In this document: positions 45,355 through 56,800 of the stretch, one piece after another | Numbering within the stretch: the stretch's first letter is position 1 | Layout of the letters: each line of letters starts with the position of its first letter | Assembly (NCBI RefSeq): GCF_001665395.1 | Contig: NZ_LZSG01000037.1 | Location: 1 to 64,000, forward strand | DNA from: Mycobacterium sp. 1164966.3 | GTDB taxonomy: Bacteria > Actinomycetota > Actinomycetes > Mycobacteriales > Mycobacteriaceae | Direction: 5' to 3' | DNA length: 64,000 nt | Made by a program: the position numbers and the translations under genes | The notes under the pieces: model-generated | Database searches by the model: none | Seen by the model: only the letters and a program-made list of their open reading frames with translations | Told to the model about the DNA's origin: nothing

Positions 45355-46251
45355 CTAAGCAGCGGCCCCCGGCTTCAGGTAGGTCACCAGGCTGCAGTCC
45401 AGCATCTCGTCGGTGAAGTAGTGCTCGCAGCCGCGCAGGTACTTCATGTACCGGTTGTAGACCTCTTCGGAGGTGACCTCAATGGCCTTCGCCTTGTTGG
45501 ACTCGAGCGTGTCGCCCCAGATGCGCAACGTCTTGATGTAGTGCGGCCGCAGCGAAAGAGCCTCGGGCACAATAAAACCGGCCTTTTCGCCGTGTTCGAC
45601 CATCATCTCGGTGGACGGCAACCGCCCGCCCGGGAAGATCTCGGTGATGATGAACTTGATGAATCGGGCCGTCTCGAAGCTCAACTTCTTGCCGCGCGCA
45701 GCCATCTCGAACGGGTGATAGCTGACGCTGCTCTGCACGGTCATCCGGCCGTCCTCCGGCATGATGTCGAAGCACCTCTTGAAGAAGTCGTCGTAGTTCT
45801 CGTGCCCGAAGTGTTCGAACGCTTCGATCGACACGATCCGGTCGACCGGTTCGCCGAAATCTTCCCAGCCCTGCAACCGCACCTCGCGCGAGCGGTTGGT
45901 GTCGATGCTGTCCAGCACCTGCTGACAGCGGGCGTGCTGGTTCTTCGACAGGGTCAGCCCGACGACGTTGACGTCGTACTTCTCGACGGCCCGCTTCATG
46001 GTGGTGCCCCAGCCGCAGCCGATGTCCAGCAGCGTCATGCCCGGCTTGAGGTCCAGCTTGCTCAGGTTGAGGTCGATCTTGGCGTACTGGGCATCCTCGA
46101 GCGAAATCTCCGGCGGCTCGAAGTAGGCGCAACTGTAGGTCCGGGTCGGGTCCTGGAAGAGGGCGAAGAAGTCGTCGGAGACGTCGTAGTGCGCCTGGAT
46201 GTCTTCGGAGCGGGTCCGGATCTTCGTCGGGCCAGCCTGGTTGTCAGCCAT
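45355..46251 (-). CDS. mmaA4: Hydroxymycolate synthase MmaA4
   Basis: 298 residues from the ATG at 46251. The SAM motif [34 protein letters not shown] and the sequence [33 protein letters not shown] match MmaA4 closely, including the C-terminus [14 protein letters not shown]. MmaA4 adds a methyl and a hydroxyl at the distal position of meromycolate, the branch point for keto and methoxy mycolates. The frame opens far upstream, but that part overlaps mmaA3 and is shadow. Confidence 0.93.
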   Translation of the reverse strand: MADNQAGPTKIRTRSEDIQAHYDVSDDFFALFQDPTRTYSCAYFEPPEISLEDAQYAKIDLNLSKLDLKPGMTLLDIGCGWGTTMKRAVEKYDVNVVGLTLSKNQHARCQQVLDSIDTNRSREVRLQGWEDFGEPVDRIVSIEAFEHFGHENYDDFFKRCFDIMPEDGRMTVQSSVSYHPFEMAARGKKLSFETARFIKFIITEIFPGGRLPSTEMMVEHGEKAGFIVPEALSLRPHYIKTLRIWGDTLESNKAKAIEVTSEEVYNRYMKYLRGCEHYFTDEMLDCSLVTYLKPGAAA

Positions 46252-46325
46252 TGTCGTTCTGTTCTCCTGAATGAATTTCGCGCTTCTGACGCACGCACCG
46301 ACGTGCCACCATACGTGCCGCTTGA

Positions 46326-47216
46326 CTACTTCTCCAAGGTGAACTGGTTGCAGTCGACGTAGCCCATGCGAAACGCCTTGGCGCAGCCGGTCAGGTACTT
46401 CATGTAACGCTCGTACATTTCTTCGGACTGTAGCGCGATGGCCTCGTCCTTGCGGGCTTCCAGGGCCTGCGCCCAGAAGTCGAGAGTCTTGGGAAAGTCG
46501 GTCTGCAGCGACTGGACGTCGGCCACTCTGAAACCGACCTTCTCGCAGTGCTCCTGAACGGTTTCGATCATCGGCAGCCGGCCGCCGGGGAAGATGTCGG
46601 TGACGATGAACCTGATGAACTTGGCCATCTCCATTGTCAATGGAATGCCTCGCTCCATCACCTGTTTGACGTGCAACCCCGTGATCGAGTGCAGCAGCAT
46701 CCGTCCGTCGGCGGGCAGGGCCTCGTACACGAACTTGAAGAAATCGTCGTACCGGTCGTAGCCGAAGTGCTCCAGCGCCTCGATGGTGACGATGCGGTCC
46801 ACCGGCTCGCTGAACTCGCACCAGTCGTTCAGCAGCACCCGATACGACCGATTCGTGTCCACTCCGTCGAGCACCTGCCGGCAGTAGGCGTGCTGGTTTT
46901 TGGACACGGTCAGCCCGACGACGTTGACGTCGTATTTCTCCAGGGCGCGTTTCATGACTGAGCCCCAGCCACAGCCAACGTCGAGCAGCGTCATTCCGGG
47001 CTCCAGCGCCAGCTTGTCCAAGGTCAGGTCGATCTTGGCGAGCTGTGCTTCTTCCAGGGTCATGCCCTCGCGCGGAAAGTACGCGCAGCTGTAGGTGCGA
47101 GTCGGATCCACGAACAGCGCGAAGAATTCGTTGGAAATGTCGTAGTGCGCCTGGACGTCTTCGTCGTTCGGCCGGGTCGGCCGGGTGTTGACAGAGCCCC
47201 TTGGGTTTTTAGACAT
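46326..47216 (-). CDS. mmaA3: Methoxymycolate synthase MmaA3
   Basis: 296 residues. SAM motif [35 protein letters not shown], and [36 protein letters not shown], which fits MmaA3 better than the other paralogues. MmaA3 methylates the hydroxyl made by MmaA4, so this organism should make methoxymycolates. It lies between mmaA4 and mmaA2 in the usual order, each with its own ribosome site and gaps of 75-170 bases. Confidence 0.9.
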   Translation of the reverse strand: MSKNPRGSVNTRPTRPNDEDVQAHYDISNEFFALFVDPTRTYSCAYFPREGMTLEEAQLAKIDLTLDKLALEPGMTLLDVGCGWGSVMKRALEKYDVNVVGLTVSKNQHAYCRQVLDGVDTNRSYRVLLNDWCEFSEPVDRIVTIEALEHFGYDRYDDFFKFVYEALPADGRMLLHSITGLHVKQVMERGIPLTMEMAKFIRFIVTDIFPGGRLPMIETVQEHCEKVGFRVADVQSLQTDFPKTLDFWAQALEARKDEAIALQSEEMYERYMKYLTGCAKAFRMGYVDCNQFTLEK

Positions 47217-47353
47217 GAGTGCTCCCTAGTGCTCCCATTGTTGACGGGCACCTTCACGAGGTAGCCATCCCCGCGACCCTACACGCGGCGAGGCGCATCC
47301 CTGGCATTTGAGGACGCGTGACTCGGGTTTTCTCGATCGAAGTCCCGCAATCA

Positions 47354-48217
47354 CTATTTCTCCAGGGTGAATTGGTTGACGTCGATGTAGCCGACGCGGA
47401 ATCCGTTGGCGCAGCCGGTCAAGTACTTCATGTACCGCTCGTACACCTCTTCGGACTGGATCTCGATGGCCGCGTCCTTGTTCGCCTCGAGCGCCGCGGC
47501 CCACAGGTCGAGGGTTCTGGCGTAGTGCGGTTGCAGCGATTGCCGGCGCGTCAGCGTGAAGCCCGCTTTCGACGAGTGGTCCTCGACCTTCTCGATCGAA
47601 GGCAACCGGCCGCCGGGGAAGATCTCGGTGACGATGAACTTGATGAAGCGAGCCATCTCGAACGTCAGCGGTATGCCGCTTTCGACGCACTGCGGGCCCG
47701 TCAACCCGGTGATGGTGTGCAACAGCATCACGCCGTCATCCGGCAGCGCGCGATAGGCCATCTCGAAGAAGTCGTCGTAGCGGTCGTGGCCGAAGTGCTC
47801 GAACGCGCCGATCGACACGATGCGGTCGACGGGCTCGTCGAACTCTTCCCAGCCGTTCAGCAACACTCGCTTGCTGCGCGGGCTGTCCAGCTCGTCGAAC
47901 GACTTCTGCACATGGGCGGCCTGGTTTTTGGACAGCGTCAAGCCGATCACGTTGACGTCATACTTCTCGATCGCCCGGCGCATGGTGGCACCCCAGCCGC
48001 AACCGACGTCGAGCAGCGTCATCCCCGGCCGCAGTCCCAGCTTGCCCAGCGCCAGGTCGATTTTCGCGAGTTGGGCTTCCTCCAGCGTCATGTCGTCGCG
48101 CTCGAAATAGGCGCAGCTGTAGGTCTGGGTGGGGTCGAGGAACAGCCGAAAGAACTCGTCGGACAGGTCGTAATGCGCCTGCACATCGGCGAAGTGCGGC
48201 GTCAGCTTCTGAGCCAT
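47354..48217 (-). CDS. mmaA2: Cyclopropane mycolic acid synthase MmaA2
   Basis: 287 residues. It has [44 protein letters not shown], and the end [29 protein letters not shown], which match MmaA2. MmaA2 forms the distal cis-cyclopropane of alpha-mycolates. The middle ([40 protein letters not shown]) is closer to MmaA3 or MmaA4 than I remember for MmaA2, which may point to gene conversion between paralogues. Confidence 0.85.
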   Translation of the reverse strand: MAQKLTPHFADVQAHYDLSDEFFRLFLDPTQTYSCAYFERDDMTLEEAQLAKIDLALGKLGLRPGMTLLDVGCGWGATMRRAIEKYDVNVIGLTLSKNQAAHVQKSFDELDSPRSKRVLLNGWEEFDEPVDRIVSIGAFEHFGHDRYDDFFEMAYRALPDDGVMLLHTITGLTGPQCVESGIPLTFEMARFIKFIVTEIFPGGRLPSIEKVEDHSSKAGFTLTRRQSLQPHYARTLDLWAAALEANKDAAIEIQSEEVYERYMKYLTGCANGFRVGYIDVNQFTLEK

Positions 48218-48388
48218 GATGTTGTGTGCCTTCCTGGGCCGTTTGGGCCGTTCTGGGTTTGTTCCAGGCCCCCGGGTGCGCTGTCGCGAGGCACACCGAT
48301 TCTCCGGCGCTACTGTCCGGAAATGGTATCCGATTCAGGGCGCGACACTAAACCGTACAAGCGTTTTCGCAGCTCAGGCGGTGTGCCG

Positions 48389-49321
<933 letters not shown>

Positions 49322-50290
49322 TCAAGCATTCTGCTCGGCCGCAACGAAGTTGCTTCGCAGCTCGTTGATGACCCGATCCCACAGTTGCTGCGGCAGATCA
49401 TGACCCATTCCGTCAAATAACACCAATCGAGCTCCTTCTATTGCGCGCGCGACCGCACGGCCGCCGAGTGGCCGCATCAGCTTGTCTGCCCGGCCGTGGA
49501 TCACCACGGTCGGTGCGGCGATGCGCCGGTCATAACGCAGCAGGCTGCCGCTGCCCAGGATCGCGCTGAAGTGCCGCGCAACCCCCCAGGGATAGTAGCT
49601 GCGGTCGTAGCTCTCGGCGGCCTCGGCACGGACTTGTTCCACGGGCGCGCGGTAGGCCGGACTGCCGATGATCTCGGTGACGCGCACCGCGTTCTCGACG
49701 ATGACGTCGCGCGGCGAATCCGGTGGGGGTCCCTTGAGAAGCGCCAGCAGGGCACGTGGCGCCGGCGGCGGCAAGAACGGGCGATTGTTGCTGGAGAAAA
49801 TCACTGCCAGGCTCTTCGTCCGTTCGGCGAAACGCGCGGCGAAGATCTGTGCGATCATCCCGCCCATCGAAGCGCCGACGATGTGGGCTCGCTCGATTCC
49901 GAGGTGATCCAGCACAGCCGCGGCGTCGTCCGCCATGTCCTCCAGGGTGTAAGCCGCGCGCCCGGGCAGGCCGATCCAGAAGCGCAGCATCCGGGCCGGC
50001 AGCGGCTGGCCGCCGCCGCGCCGCTCGGTCTTGTCGGAAAGGCCGACGTCCCGGTTGTCGTATCGAATGACCCGCAGGCCGTTGTTGACGAGTTGTTCGC
50101 AGAAAGCGGTGCGCCACAGCAGCAGCTGAGCGCCCAGGCCCATGATCAGCAGTACGGGCGGATCGGCGGGGTCGCCCATGTCCTCGTAGTAGAGCTTCAG
50201 CTCGCCGGCTGATCTCCCACCAGATGTCGCCCCTGATCTCGCAAAGCCGCTGCGGACCTCCACCTGCGCCCCCTCCTCAGGCCTCGACAT
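49322..50290 (-). CDS. lipG: Alpha/beta-hydrolase LipG
   Basis: 322 residues. The pattern VLLIMGLGAQLLLWRTAFCEQLVNNGLRVIRYDNRDVGLS, the nucleophile elbow GASMGG (Ser near 141) and VIHGRADKLMRP and GMGHDLP with the catalytic Asp and His complete the triad. LipG is reported as a thioesterase/phospholipase active on membrane lipids, and it sits beside the mmaA cluster in M. tuberculosis. The first 14 bases overlap the next gene; a start a few codons further in is possible. Confidence 0.88.
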   Translation of the reverse strand: MSRPEEGAQVEVRSGFARSGATSGGRSAGELKLYYEDMGDPADPPVLLIMGLGAQLLLWRTAFCEQLVNNGLRVIRYDNRDVGLSDKTERRGGGQPLPARMLRFWIGLPGRAAYTLEDMADDAAAVLDHLGIERAHIVGASMGGMIAQIFAARFAERTKSLAVIFSSNNRPFLPPPAPRALLALLKGPPPDSPRDVIVENAVRVTEIIGSPAYRAPVEQVRAEAAESYDRSYYPWGVARHFSAILGSGSLLRYDRRIAAPTVVIHGRADKLMRPLGGRAVARAIEGARLVLFDGMGHDLPQQLWDRVINELRSNFVAAEQNA

Positions 50291-51623
50291 CGGGTTGATG
50301 CTCCCGGCTGACCTCGACCATGAAGTTCGCGAAATACCCGGTCAGTTGCGGGTCGGACATCATCTGCCACTTGGGCGCCAGCAACTTCATGTACCGCTCC
50401 ACGTACAGGAACTGCTTGCCGATCAGCACCAGCTCGCGTGGCAGCTTGACGTCGTAGGCGTCGGCCAGCGTCGACAGCTGTCGGCCGATGTCGGCATAGG
50501 ACATGTCGCCCAGCGTCGTCATGGTCAGCGGTGTGGCGAAGCTGGCGAGGTCCTTGGCGGCCTGCTCTTCGGGCTTCATCGTGCCGACCGCGCCCATCAG
50601 CACGACGATCTTTCCTGCCGCGGCGTGGTCCTTCTTCACCAGCAGCGCGTACACCAGTTCGCGCAGCAGCCAGCGGGTGCGGGGATCGATGCGGCCCATG
50701 ATCCCGAAGTCGAAGAACACGATGCGGCCCTGGTCGTCGACGTAAAGGTTGCCGGCGTGCAGGTCGCCGTGGAAGAGGCCGTGCCGCAGACCGCCCTCGA
50801 ACACCGAGAACAGCAGCGCCTTGACCAGCTCGGTGCCGTCGAAGCCGGCCTTGCGAATGGCGGCGACGTTGTCGATGCGAATGCCGTGCACCCGCTCCAT
50901 CGTCAGCACCCGCTCGCCGGTGAAGTCCCAGTGGACTTTCGGCACCCGGATGTTCTTGCCCAGCGGGGAAGCGTGCAGATGGGACACCCAGGCCTCCATC
51001 GACTGCGCCTCCAGGCGGAAGTCCAGCTCTTCGGCCAGGTTGTCGGAGAAGTCGGCGACCACGTCCTGCGCGGACAGCCGACGACCCAGCTTGGCCAGTT
51101 CGACGGCCTGGGCGAAGCGCTTCAGGATCTGCAGGTCGGCGGCGACCCGGCGGCGGATTCCCGGCCGCTGAATCTTGACGACCACCTCCTCGCCGGTCTT
51201 GAGGGTCGCGTAGTGCACCTGGGCGATCGATGCCGACGCGAACGGCTCTTCCTCGAAGCTGGCGAACAACTCGGACGGCTCACCGCCGAGCTCCTCGGCT
51301 AACAGCGTGTGCACTTCTTGTGTGTCGGCCGCCGGCACCCGGTCGAGCAGCCCGCGGAATTCGCGGGACAGTGTCTCGCCGAACGCTCCGGGGCTGGAGG
51401 CGATGATCTGCCCGAATTTGACATACGTCGGCCCCAGGTCGGCGAAGGTATGCGGGATCTCCCTGATCACCTTCTGCTGCCACGGCCCCTTCCCAGGCAG
51501 CTTGGTGACGACCCGGGCGGCGGTGCGGGTGACCTGCCAACCAGTGGCGGCTACCCGGGCTGCTTCGACCGGCAACGGCACCCGGTCGAGCTTGGCCACC
51601 TCGCGGTGTTTAGTGGAGCTCAT
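50277..51623 (-). CDS. UbiB/ABC1-family atypical kinase, Rv0647c-like
   Basis: 448 residues from the ATG at 51623 (an upstream ATG at 51653 is possible). The family-specific KxGQ motif is at 69-72 (YVKFGQ), the alanine-rich ASASIAQVH loop at 129-137, Lys150 in VVVK, then NLAEELDF, HGDLHAGN at 285-292 and DFG at 305-307. UbiB proteins are ATPases/kinases linked to lipid and quinone handling. It lies between two LipG-like genes, so a role with those lipids is likely but unproved. Confidence 0.88.
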   Translation of the reverse strand: MSSTKHREVAKLDRVPLPVEAARVAATGWQVTRTAARVVTKLPGKGPWQQKVIREIPHTFADLGPTYVKFGQIIASSPGAFGETLSREFRGLLDRVPAADTQEVHTLLAEELGGEPSELFASFEEEPFASASIAQVHYATLKTGEEVVVKIQRPGIRRRVAADLQILKRFAQAVELAKLGRRLSAQDVVADFSDNLAEELDFRLEAQSMEAWVSHLHASPLGKNIRVPKVHWDFTGERVLTMERVHGIRIDNVAAIRKAGFDGTELVKALLFSVFEGGLRHGLFHGDLHAGNLYVDDQGRIVFFDFGIMGRIDPRTRWLLRELVYALLVKKDHAAAGKIVVLMGAVGTMKPEEQAAKDLASFATPLTMTTLGDMSYADIGRQLSTLADAYDVKLPRELVLIGKQFLYVERYMKLLAPKWQMMSDPQLTGYFANFMVEVSREHQPDVEA

Positions 51624-51750
51624 TTGAGCAGTGTGCCAAATTCCGGTAGTCAACTCCCAATTCCCGTGAGCCCGCTCACGTGCCGCCTAACGTGCAATCA
51701 CTGCGAAAATCCGGCCTGAAATTCGTCGTGCTTACACGCTCGGTGATTGG

Positions 51751-52668
51751 CTAATCCGCTCGCGCAAAGTTCTCGGTGAGTATTTCCAGAATCGGCCGCC
51801 ACACCGGTTCGGGAAGATCGTGACCCATGCCGTCGACCACCACGAACCTGGCGCCGGGGATGGCCGCGGCGACCGCGCGCCCGTTACGCGGACGCACCAT
51901 CGGGTCCGCCGAACCGTGCAGCACCACGGTCGGCGCGGTGATCGCCTTGCTGTAGCCGAGCAGGCTGCCGGTGCCCAGCACGGCGTCGAATTGGCGCAGC
52001 ATGCCGGGCGGGTAGGTGCAGCGGTCTGCGAGTTGCCGCACGCGGTCTCGGAGCTGGGTTTCGGACGGCAGGAAGTTCGGTCCGTTGAACACCGCGATGT
52101 TACGGACCTCGAAGGACAGCTTCTCCTCGGCTGATGCGTCGTTGGCCGGTGTGTCGAACGCCAGCTTGATGACCCGCCAGGCCGGCGGCGCGGACAGCGG
52201 CTTGCCGGTGGTGGACATGATGATGCCCAGCGACGCCACCCGGCCCGGCTCGGTGGCGGCCAGGATCTGCGCGATCATGCCGCCCAGCGACGCGCCGACG
52301 ACATGTGCGCGCTCGATGCGCAGGTGGTCCAGCAGCGCCACCACGTCTCGGGTCATGTCGACCAGGGTGTAGGGCACGGGACTGGGCCTGCCGAACAAAT
52401 AGCGGCCGATCCGTCGATAGAGCGGGCCTTTGGCGCGTAGCCCGTGCATCTTGGCCGACAGCCCGGTGTCGCGGTGATCGAACCGGATGACGCGGTAACC
52501 GGAGCCGACGAGCTGCCGGCAGAAGCCGTCGGGCCACATGGGCAGCTGCGCGCCGAGGCCCATGATCAGCAGCACCGGCGGGTTGTCCGGATCGCCGAGC
52601 TCCTCGTAATAGAGGTCGACGGTCCCGTCGGGGGTCACGCGACGCGCTAGCCCGCTGCTGGTTATCAC
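51751..52668 (-). CDS. Second LipG-like alpha/beta-hydrolase
   Basis: 305 residues, clearly a paralogue of the lipG gene on the other side of the UbiB-like gene: VLLIMGLGAQLPMWPDGFCRQLVGSGYRVIRFDHRDTGLS, the elbow GASLGG (Ser near 128), VLHGSADPMVRP and GMGHDLP. The triad is intact. Its substrate is unknown. The two hydrolases differ in the lid region, so they may act on different esters. Region 51624-51750 has nothing else. Confidence 0.88.
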   Translation of the reverse strand: MITSSGLARRVTPDGTVDLYYEELGDPDNPPVLLIMGLGAQLPMWPDGFCRQLVGSGYRVIRFDHRDTGLSAKMHGLRAKGPLYRRIGRYLFGRPSPVPYTLVDMTRDVVALLDHLRIERAHVVGASLGGMIAQILAATEPGRVASLGIIMSTTGKPLSAPPAWRVIKLAFDTPANDASAEEKLSFEVRNIAVFNGPNFLPSETQLRDRVRQLADRCTYPPGMLRQFDAVLGTGSLLGYSKAITAPTVVLHGSADPMVRPRNGRAVAAAIPGARFVVVDGMGHDLPEPVWRPILEILTENFARAD

Positions 52669-52678
52669 GCTGTCCTCG

Positions 52679-53272
52679 TCATCCCGGAGACCAGGGCTTG
52701 ACCCAGCCTTCGATCTCCCAACCCTCGCGCCCGGCGATCAACTCGTACATGGTGGCGCCGTCGATGCTCTCCCGGATGATGTCCGCGTGTCCGGCGTGGC
52801 GGGCCAGCTCGTTGATCACATGCAGGATCACCCAGCGCACCGACCAGGCTTCCAGGTTCTTCGGAAACCACGGGATGTCGTGCGGAACGGGCACCCGGGC
52901 ATCGAGGTCGGCGGTTTCCACCAGCCGCAGTGATGTCGCGTTCTGTTCTTCGAAAGCGCGCAGCAGTCCGTCCAGCGTCTCGTCCGGCCGCATCACGTGC
53001 TGGTCGGCGAATTCCCTGGCGATTTCTTCGAAGGGCCGGGTGTCCTTGGGCGGCAACCCCGGGGCCGCGGCCACCCGGGCCATCCAGGTGCGCTGCATGC
53101 CGGTTGCGTGCTTGACCAGTCCGCCGATCGACAGCGCGCTGACCGAGGGCGTGGACCGGGCGTGTGCGTCGGTCAGGCCGTAGGACACCGCGAAGTAGGC
53201 GCTTTGGTGATAGGCCAGGTATTCGCGCAGGGCGCTGCGCTCGTCGGCCACGGGCGGGGCGAGTGCGGGCAT
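52679..53272 (-). CDS. DinB-fold protein, DUF664 type
   Basis: 197 residues from the ATG at 53272. The four-helix DinB pattern is visible: SALREYLAYHQSAYFAVSYGLTD, HATGMQRTWMARV (His near 50), and WVILHVINELARHAGHADIIRESI with the His pair that would bind metal. DinB/DUF664 proteins include mycothiol- or bacillithiol-dependent transferases, so a thiol transferase is one option. It lies two bases after the other DinB-type gene; the pair is one operon. Confidence 0.8.
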   Translation of the reverse strand: MPALAPPVADERSALREYLAYHQSAYFAVSYGLTDAHARSTPSVSALSIGGLVKHATGMQRTWMARVAAAPGLPPKDTRPFEEIAREFADQHVMRPDETLDGLLRAFEEQNATSLRLVETADLDARVPVPHDIPWFPKNLEAWSVRWVILHVINELARHAGHADIIRESIDGATMYELIAGREGWEIEGWVKPWSPG

Positions 53273-53274
53273 TC

Positions 53275-53808
53275 TCAATCCTTTTCTCGGCCGGTTTGGC
53301 GATGCAGGTAGAGGTCTCGGAGACAAGCGATTTCGGCGCCGTGGTGAATGGCCTCCCGATTGATGTGCAGGATCAGCTCGGATAGTGGGTGCTCGGCGTA
53401 TTGCCCCTCGGCCGGACCGCAGGGCCGGTTCAGGCCGTCAGCCGACACTGACCGCACACCGGTGTTCCATGCAGCGTAGGTCTGATCGAGTTGCCGCAGG
53501 GCGGTGGCGGCGTCGGTGGCGTAGTCCCAACTCTCGTAGTCGGCGGGCGGTCCGCCGAAATGGTGGTAGCAGCGCATGGCGAATACGCCCACGATGATGT
53601 GGGCCATGCGCCAGGCGATCGTGGTGAACGGCGCCGGACTGGGCGGTGGGAACGCGAAATCGACCGATCCGTCCGATTGGACGCTCCAGCAGTCGGGCAC
53701 CGGCTGCCAGAAGTATTCGTCGTCGGTGAGCCCGTTAAGGCGCGGGCGCAGCTGCGCGTGCCAGTGCCAGTCAAGCTGGTCGGCCAGTTGTGTGGTCAGG
53801 TCCGCCAT
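53275..53808 (-). CDS. DinB-superfamily protein
   Basis: 177 residues from the ATG at 53808. It contains IAWRMAHIIVGVFAMRCYHHFGG (first metal His) and LSELILHINREAIHHGAEIACLRDLY (second His pair), the DinB_2 arrangement. The frame is open for a further 600 codons upstream, but that is an antisense shadow of the mannosidase. It is close to the divergent mannosidase start, with about 50 bases between. Confidence 0.8.
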   Translation of the reverse strand: MADLTTQLADQLDWHWHAQLRPRLNGLTDDEYFWQPVPDCWSVQSDGSVDFAFPPPSPAPFTTIAWRMAHIIVGVFAMRCYHHFGGPPADYESWDYATDAATALRQLDQTYAAWNTGVRSVSADGLNRPCGPAEGQYAEHPLSELILHINREAIHHGAEIACLRDLYLHRQTGREKD

Positions 53809-53859
53809 GACGCCGAGCATTCCATGACAAGGTGACAAGTCTGGTCGTAAGGTGCGGTC

Positions 53860-56800
53860 ATGCAGGTGGTTTCGGCGGAGACGACCGAGCTGTTCGTCGG
53901 GCCGCCGGACGCGCCGCTGCAGCTGGCGCGGGTCGTCGTCAGCGGGTGCACCGAGCCCACGCCCATCCGAGTCGACGGCGACGGGCTGGTCGGAGAGGCC
54001 GTCGCCGAGGCCGGCGACGGGGCCGTCGAGGTTCCCGTCACGGTAAAAAACCCGGTCGTCGGTCAGCGGCGGGCCGCGCGGGCACACGCCGGCGAGTCCA
54101 GCCACACTTTCGAGTTCACGATCGCCGAGCCCGGCTGGACGATGTACATGGTCAGCCACTTCCACTACGACCCGGTGTGGTGGAACACCCAGGCCGGCTA
54201 CACCAGCCAGTGGCACGAAGACCCGCCCGGACGGGCCCGTCAAACCAACGGCTTCGAACTCGTGCACGCCCATTTGGAGATGGCTCGCCGCGAGCCGGAG
54301 TACAAGTTCGTGCTCGCCGAGGTGGACTACCTCAAGCCGTATTGGGACACCCGCCCCGAGGATCGCGCCGACCTGCGCCGCTTCCTCGCCGAAGGACGCG
54401 TCGAGGTGATGGGCGGCACCTACAACGAACCCAACACCAACCTCACCAGCCCGGAAACGACGATCCGAAACCTGGTGCACGGCATCGGGTTTCAGCGCGA
54501 GGTGCTGGGCGCCGACCCGGCCACCGCGTGGCAGCTCGACGTCTTCGGCCACGACCCGCAATTCCCCGGGATGGCCGCCGACGCCGGGCTGACGTCGAGT
54601 TCCTGGGCGCGCGGGCCACATCACCAGTGGGGCCCTGCGCAAGGTGGGGACGTTGACCGCATGCAGTTCTGCAGCGAGTTCGAGTGGATTTCGCCGTCCG
54701 GCCGCGGGCTGCTCACGCACTACATGCCGGCGCACTATTCGGCGGGCTGGTGGATGGACTCGTCGACCTCGCTGGCCGAGGCCGAGGCCGCCACTTACGC
54801 GCTGTTCGACCAACTCAAGAGGGTCGCGCTGACCCGCAACGTGCTGCTGCCGGTCGGCACCGACTACACCCCGCCAAACAAGTGGGTCACCGCCATTCAC
54901 CGCGACTGGAACGCTCGGTATACCTGGCCCCGGTTCGTGTGCGGCCTGCCGCGGGAGTTCTTCGCGGCGGTGCGCGCCGAGCTGGCAGAGCGAGGGCAGG
55001 TGCCCTCGCCGCAGACCCGGGACATGAACCCGATCTATACCGGCAAGGACGTGTCGTACATCGACACCAAACAAGCCAACCGCGCCGCCGAGAACGCCGT
55101 CCTGGACGCCGAACGGTTCGCGGTGTTCGCGGGGCTGCTGACCGGGGCGGAATATCCCCAGGCGGCGCTGGCCAAGGCCTGGGTGCAGCTGGCCTACGGC
55201 GCCCACCACGACGCCATCACCGGTTCGGAGTCCGACCAGGTCTACCTCGACCTGTTGACCGGCTGGCGCGACGCGTGGGAGCTGGGCAGCGCGGCGCGGG
55301 ACAACTCGCTGGCGCTGCTGTCCGGCGCCGTGGATGTTCCCGACGACACGCTGCTGGTGTGGAACCCGCTGACCCACCAGCGCACCGACGTGGTCACCGC
55401 CCGGCTCGACGCACCGCTGCACTCGCAGGTGCGAGTGCTCGACAGTGACGGCGAAGAGGTGCCCGTCCATGTCGAGCACGGCGGGTGCTCGATCACCTGG
55501 CTGGCGCGCGATGTGCCGTCGATGGGGTGGCGCGCCTACCGGCTGGCCCCCGGGCACGGCTCGAACGGCTGGGAGCCGGTGCCCGGTAACGAGATTGCCA
55601 ACGAGCACTACCGGCTAGCCGTCGACCCGACGCGGGGTGGTGCGGTGTCTTCGCTGTTTCACGTATCCGGCCATGGCGGCCGCGAGCTCATCGCCGACGG
55701 CAAGGTCGGCAACGAGCTCGCGGTCTACGAGGAATACTCCTCCCACCCGACTCAGGGCGAGGGCCCGTGGCATCTGCTGCCCAAGGGGCCGGTGGTCGGC
55801 TCGTCGGAATCGGCCGCCGAGGTGCAGGCATACCACGGCCCGCTGGGTCAGCGGCTCGTCGTCCACGGCCGGATCGGCACGCTGCTGCGCTACACCCAGA
55901 CGGTCACGCTGTGGCGGGACGTGGCGCGCGTGGACTGCCGCACCACCATCGACGAGTTCACCGGCGTCGACCGCCTGCTCCGGCTGCGCTGGCCGTGTCC
56001 GGTGCCGGGCGCGATGCCGGTCAGCGAGGTTGGCGATGCCGTCATCGGGCGTGGCTTCGCGCTGCTACATGACGGGCCGCACTCGGTGGACACCGGGCGG
56101 CACCTGTGGACGCTGGACAACCCCGCCTACGGGTGGTTCGGGCTTTCGTCGGCGGTACGGATCCGTCTCGCCCCCGACACGATGCGGGCGGTGTCGGTCG
56201 CCGAGGTGGTGTCGCCCTCGGAGACGACGTCGGGGCCGCTGGCCCGCGACCTGATGGTCGCGCTGGTCCGGGCGGGCGTGACGGCCACCTGCAGCGGCGC
56301 GGACAAACCTCGCTACGGCAACCTCGACGTCGACTCCAATCTGCCGGACGCGCGCATCGCGCTGGGTGGCCCGACCCGCAACGCGTTCACCAAAGCCGTA
56401 CTGGCCGAAGCCGACCCGGCCTACACCGCCGAACTCCAGCGGCAACTCGCCAAAACCGGGCGGGCCAGGATGTGGGTGCCGGCCGCGAAACCATTGGCCG
56501 CGGTGTGGGTGCCCGGCGCCGACCTGCGTGCGCCGCGCGCCCTGCCGGTGCTGGTCATCGACGGCCGCGACGACGAAAGGCTGCGGGCTGCGATCGCGTC
56601 GCTGACCGACGACCTCACCGACGCCGAGATCGCGGTGTCACAGCAAGCACCGCCGGAACCCGAACCCTTCGAAGCCCGCACCGTCGCGCTGCTCAACCGC
56701 GGGGTGCCGAGCTTCGCTGTCGACTCCGACGGCACCCTGCACACCGCGTTGTTACGCTCCTGCACCGGCTGGCCGTCCGGCGTGTGGATCGACGAGCCGC

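Noticed and set aside
53809..55608. A 600-codon extension of the DinB-type frame antisense to the mannosidase
   Set aside because: The DinB fold starts at 53808; the rest lacks domain character and overlaps the conserved mannosidase active site.
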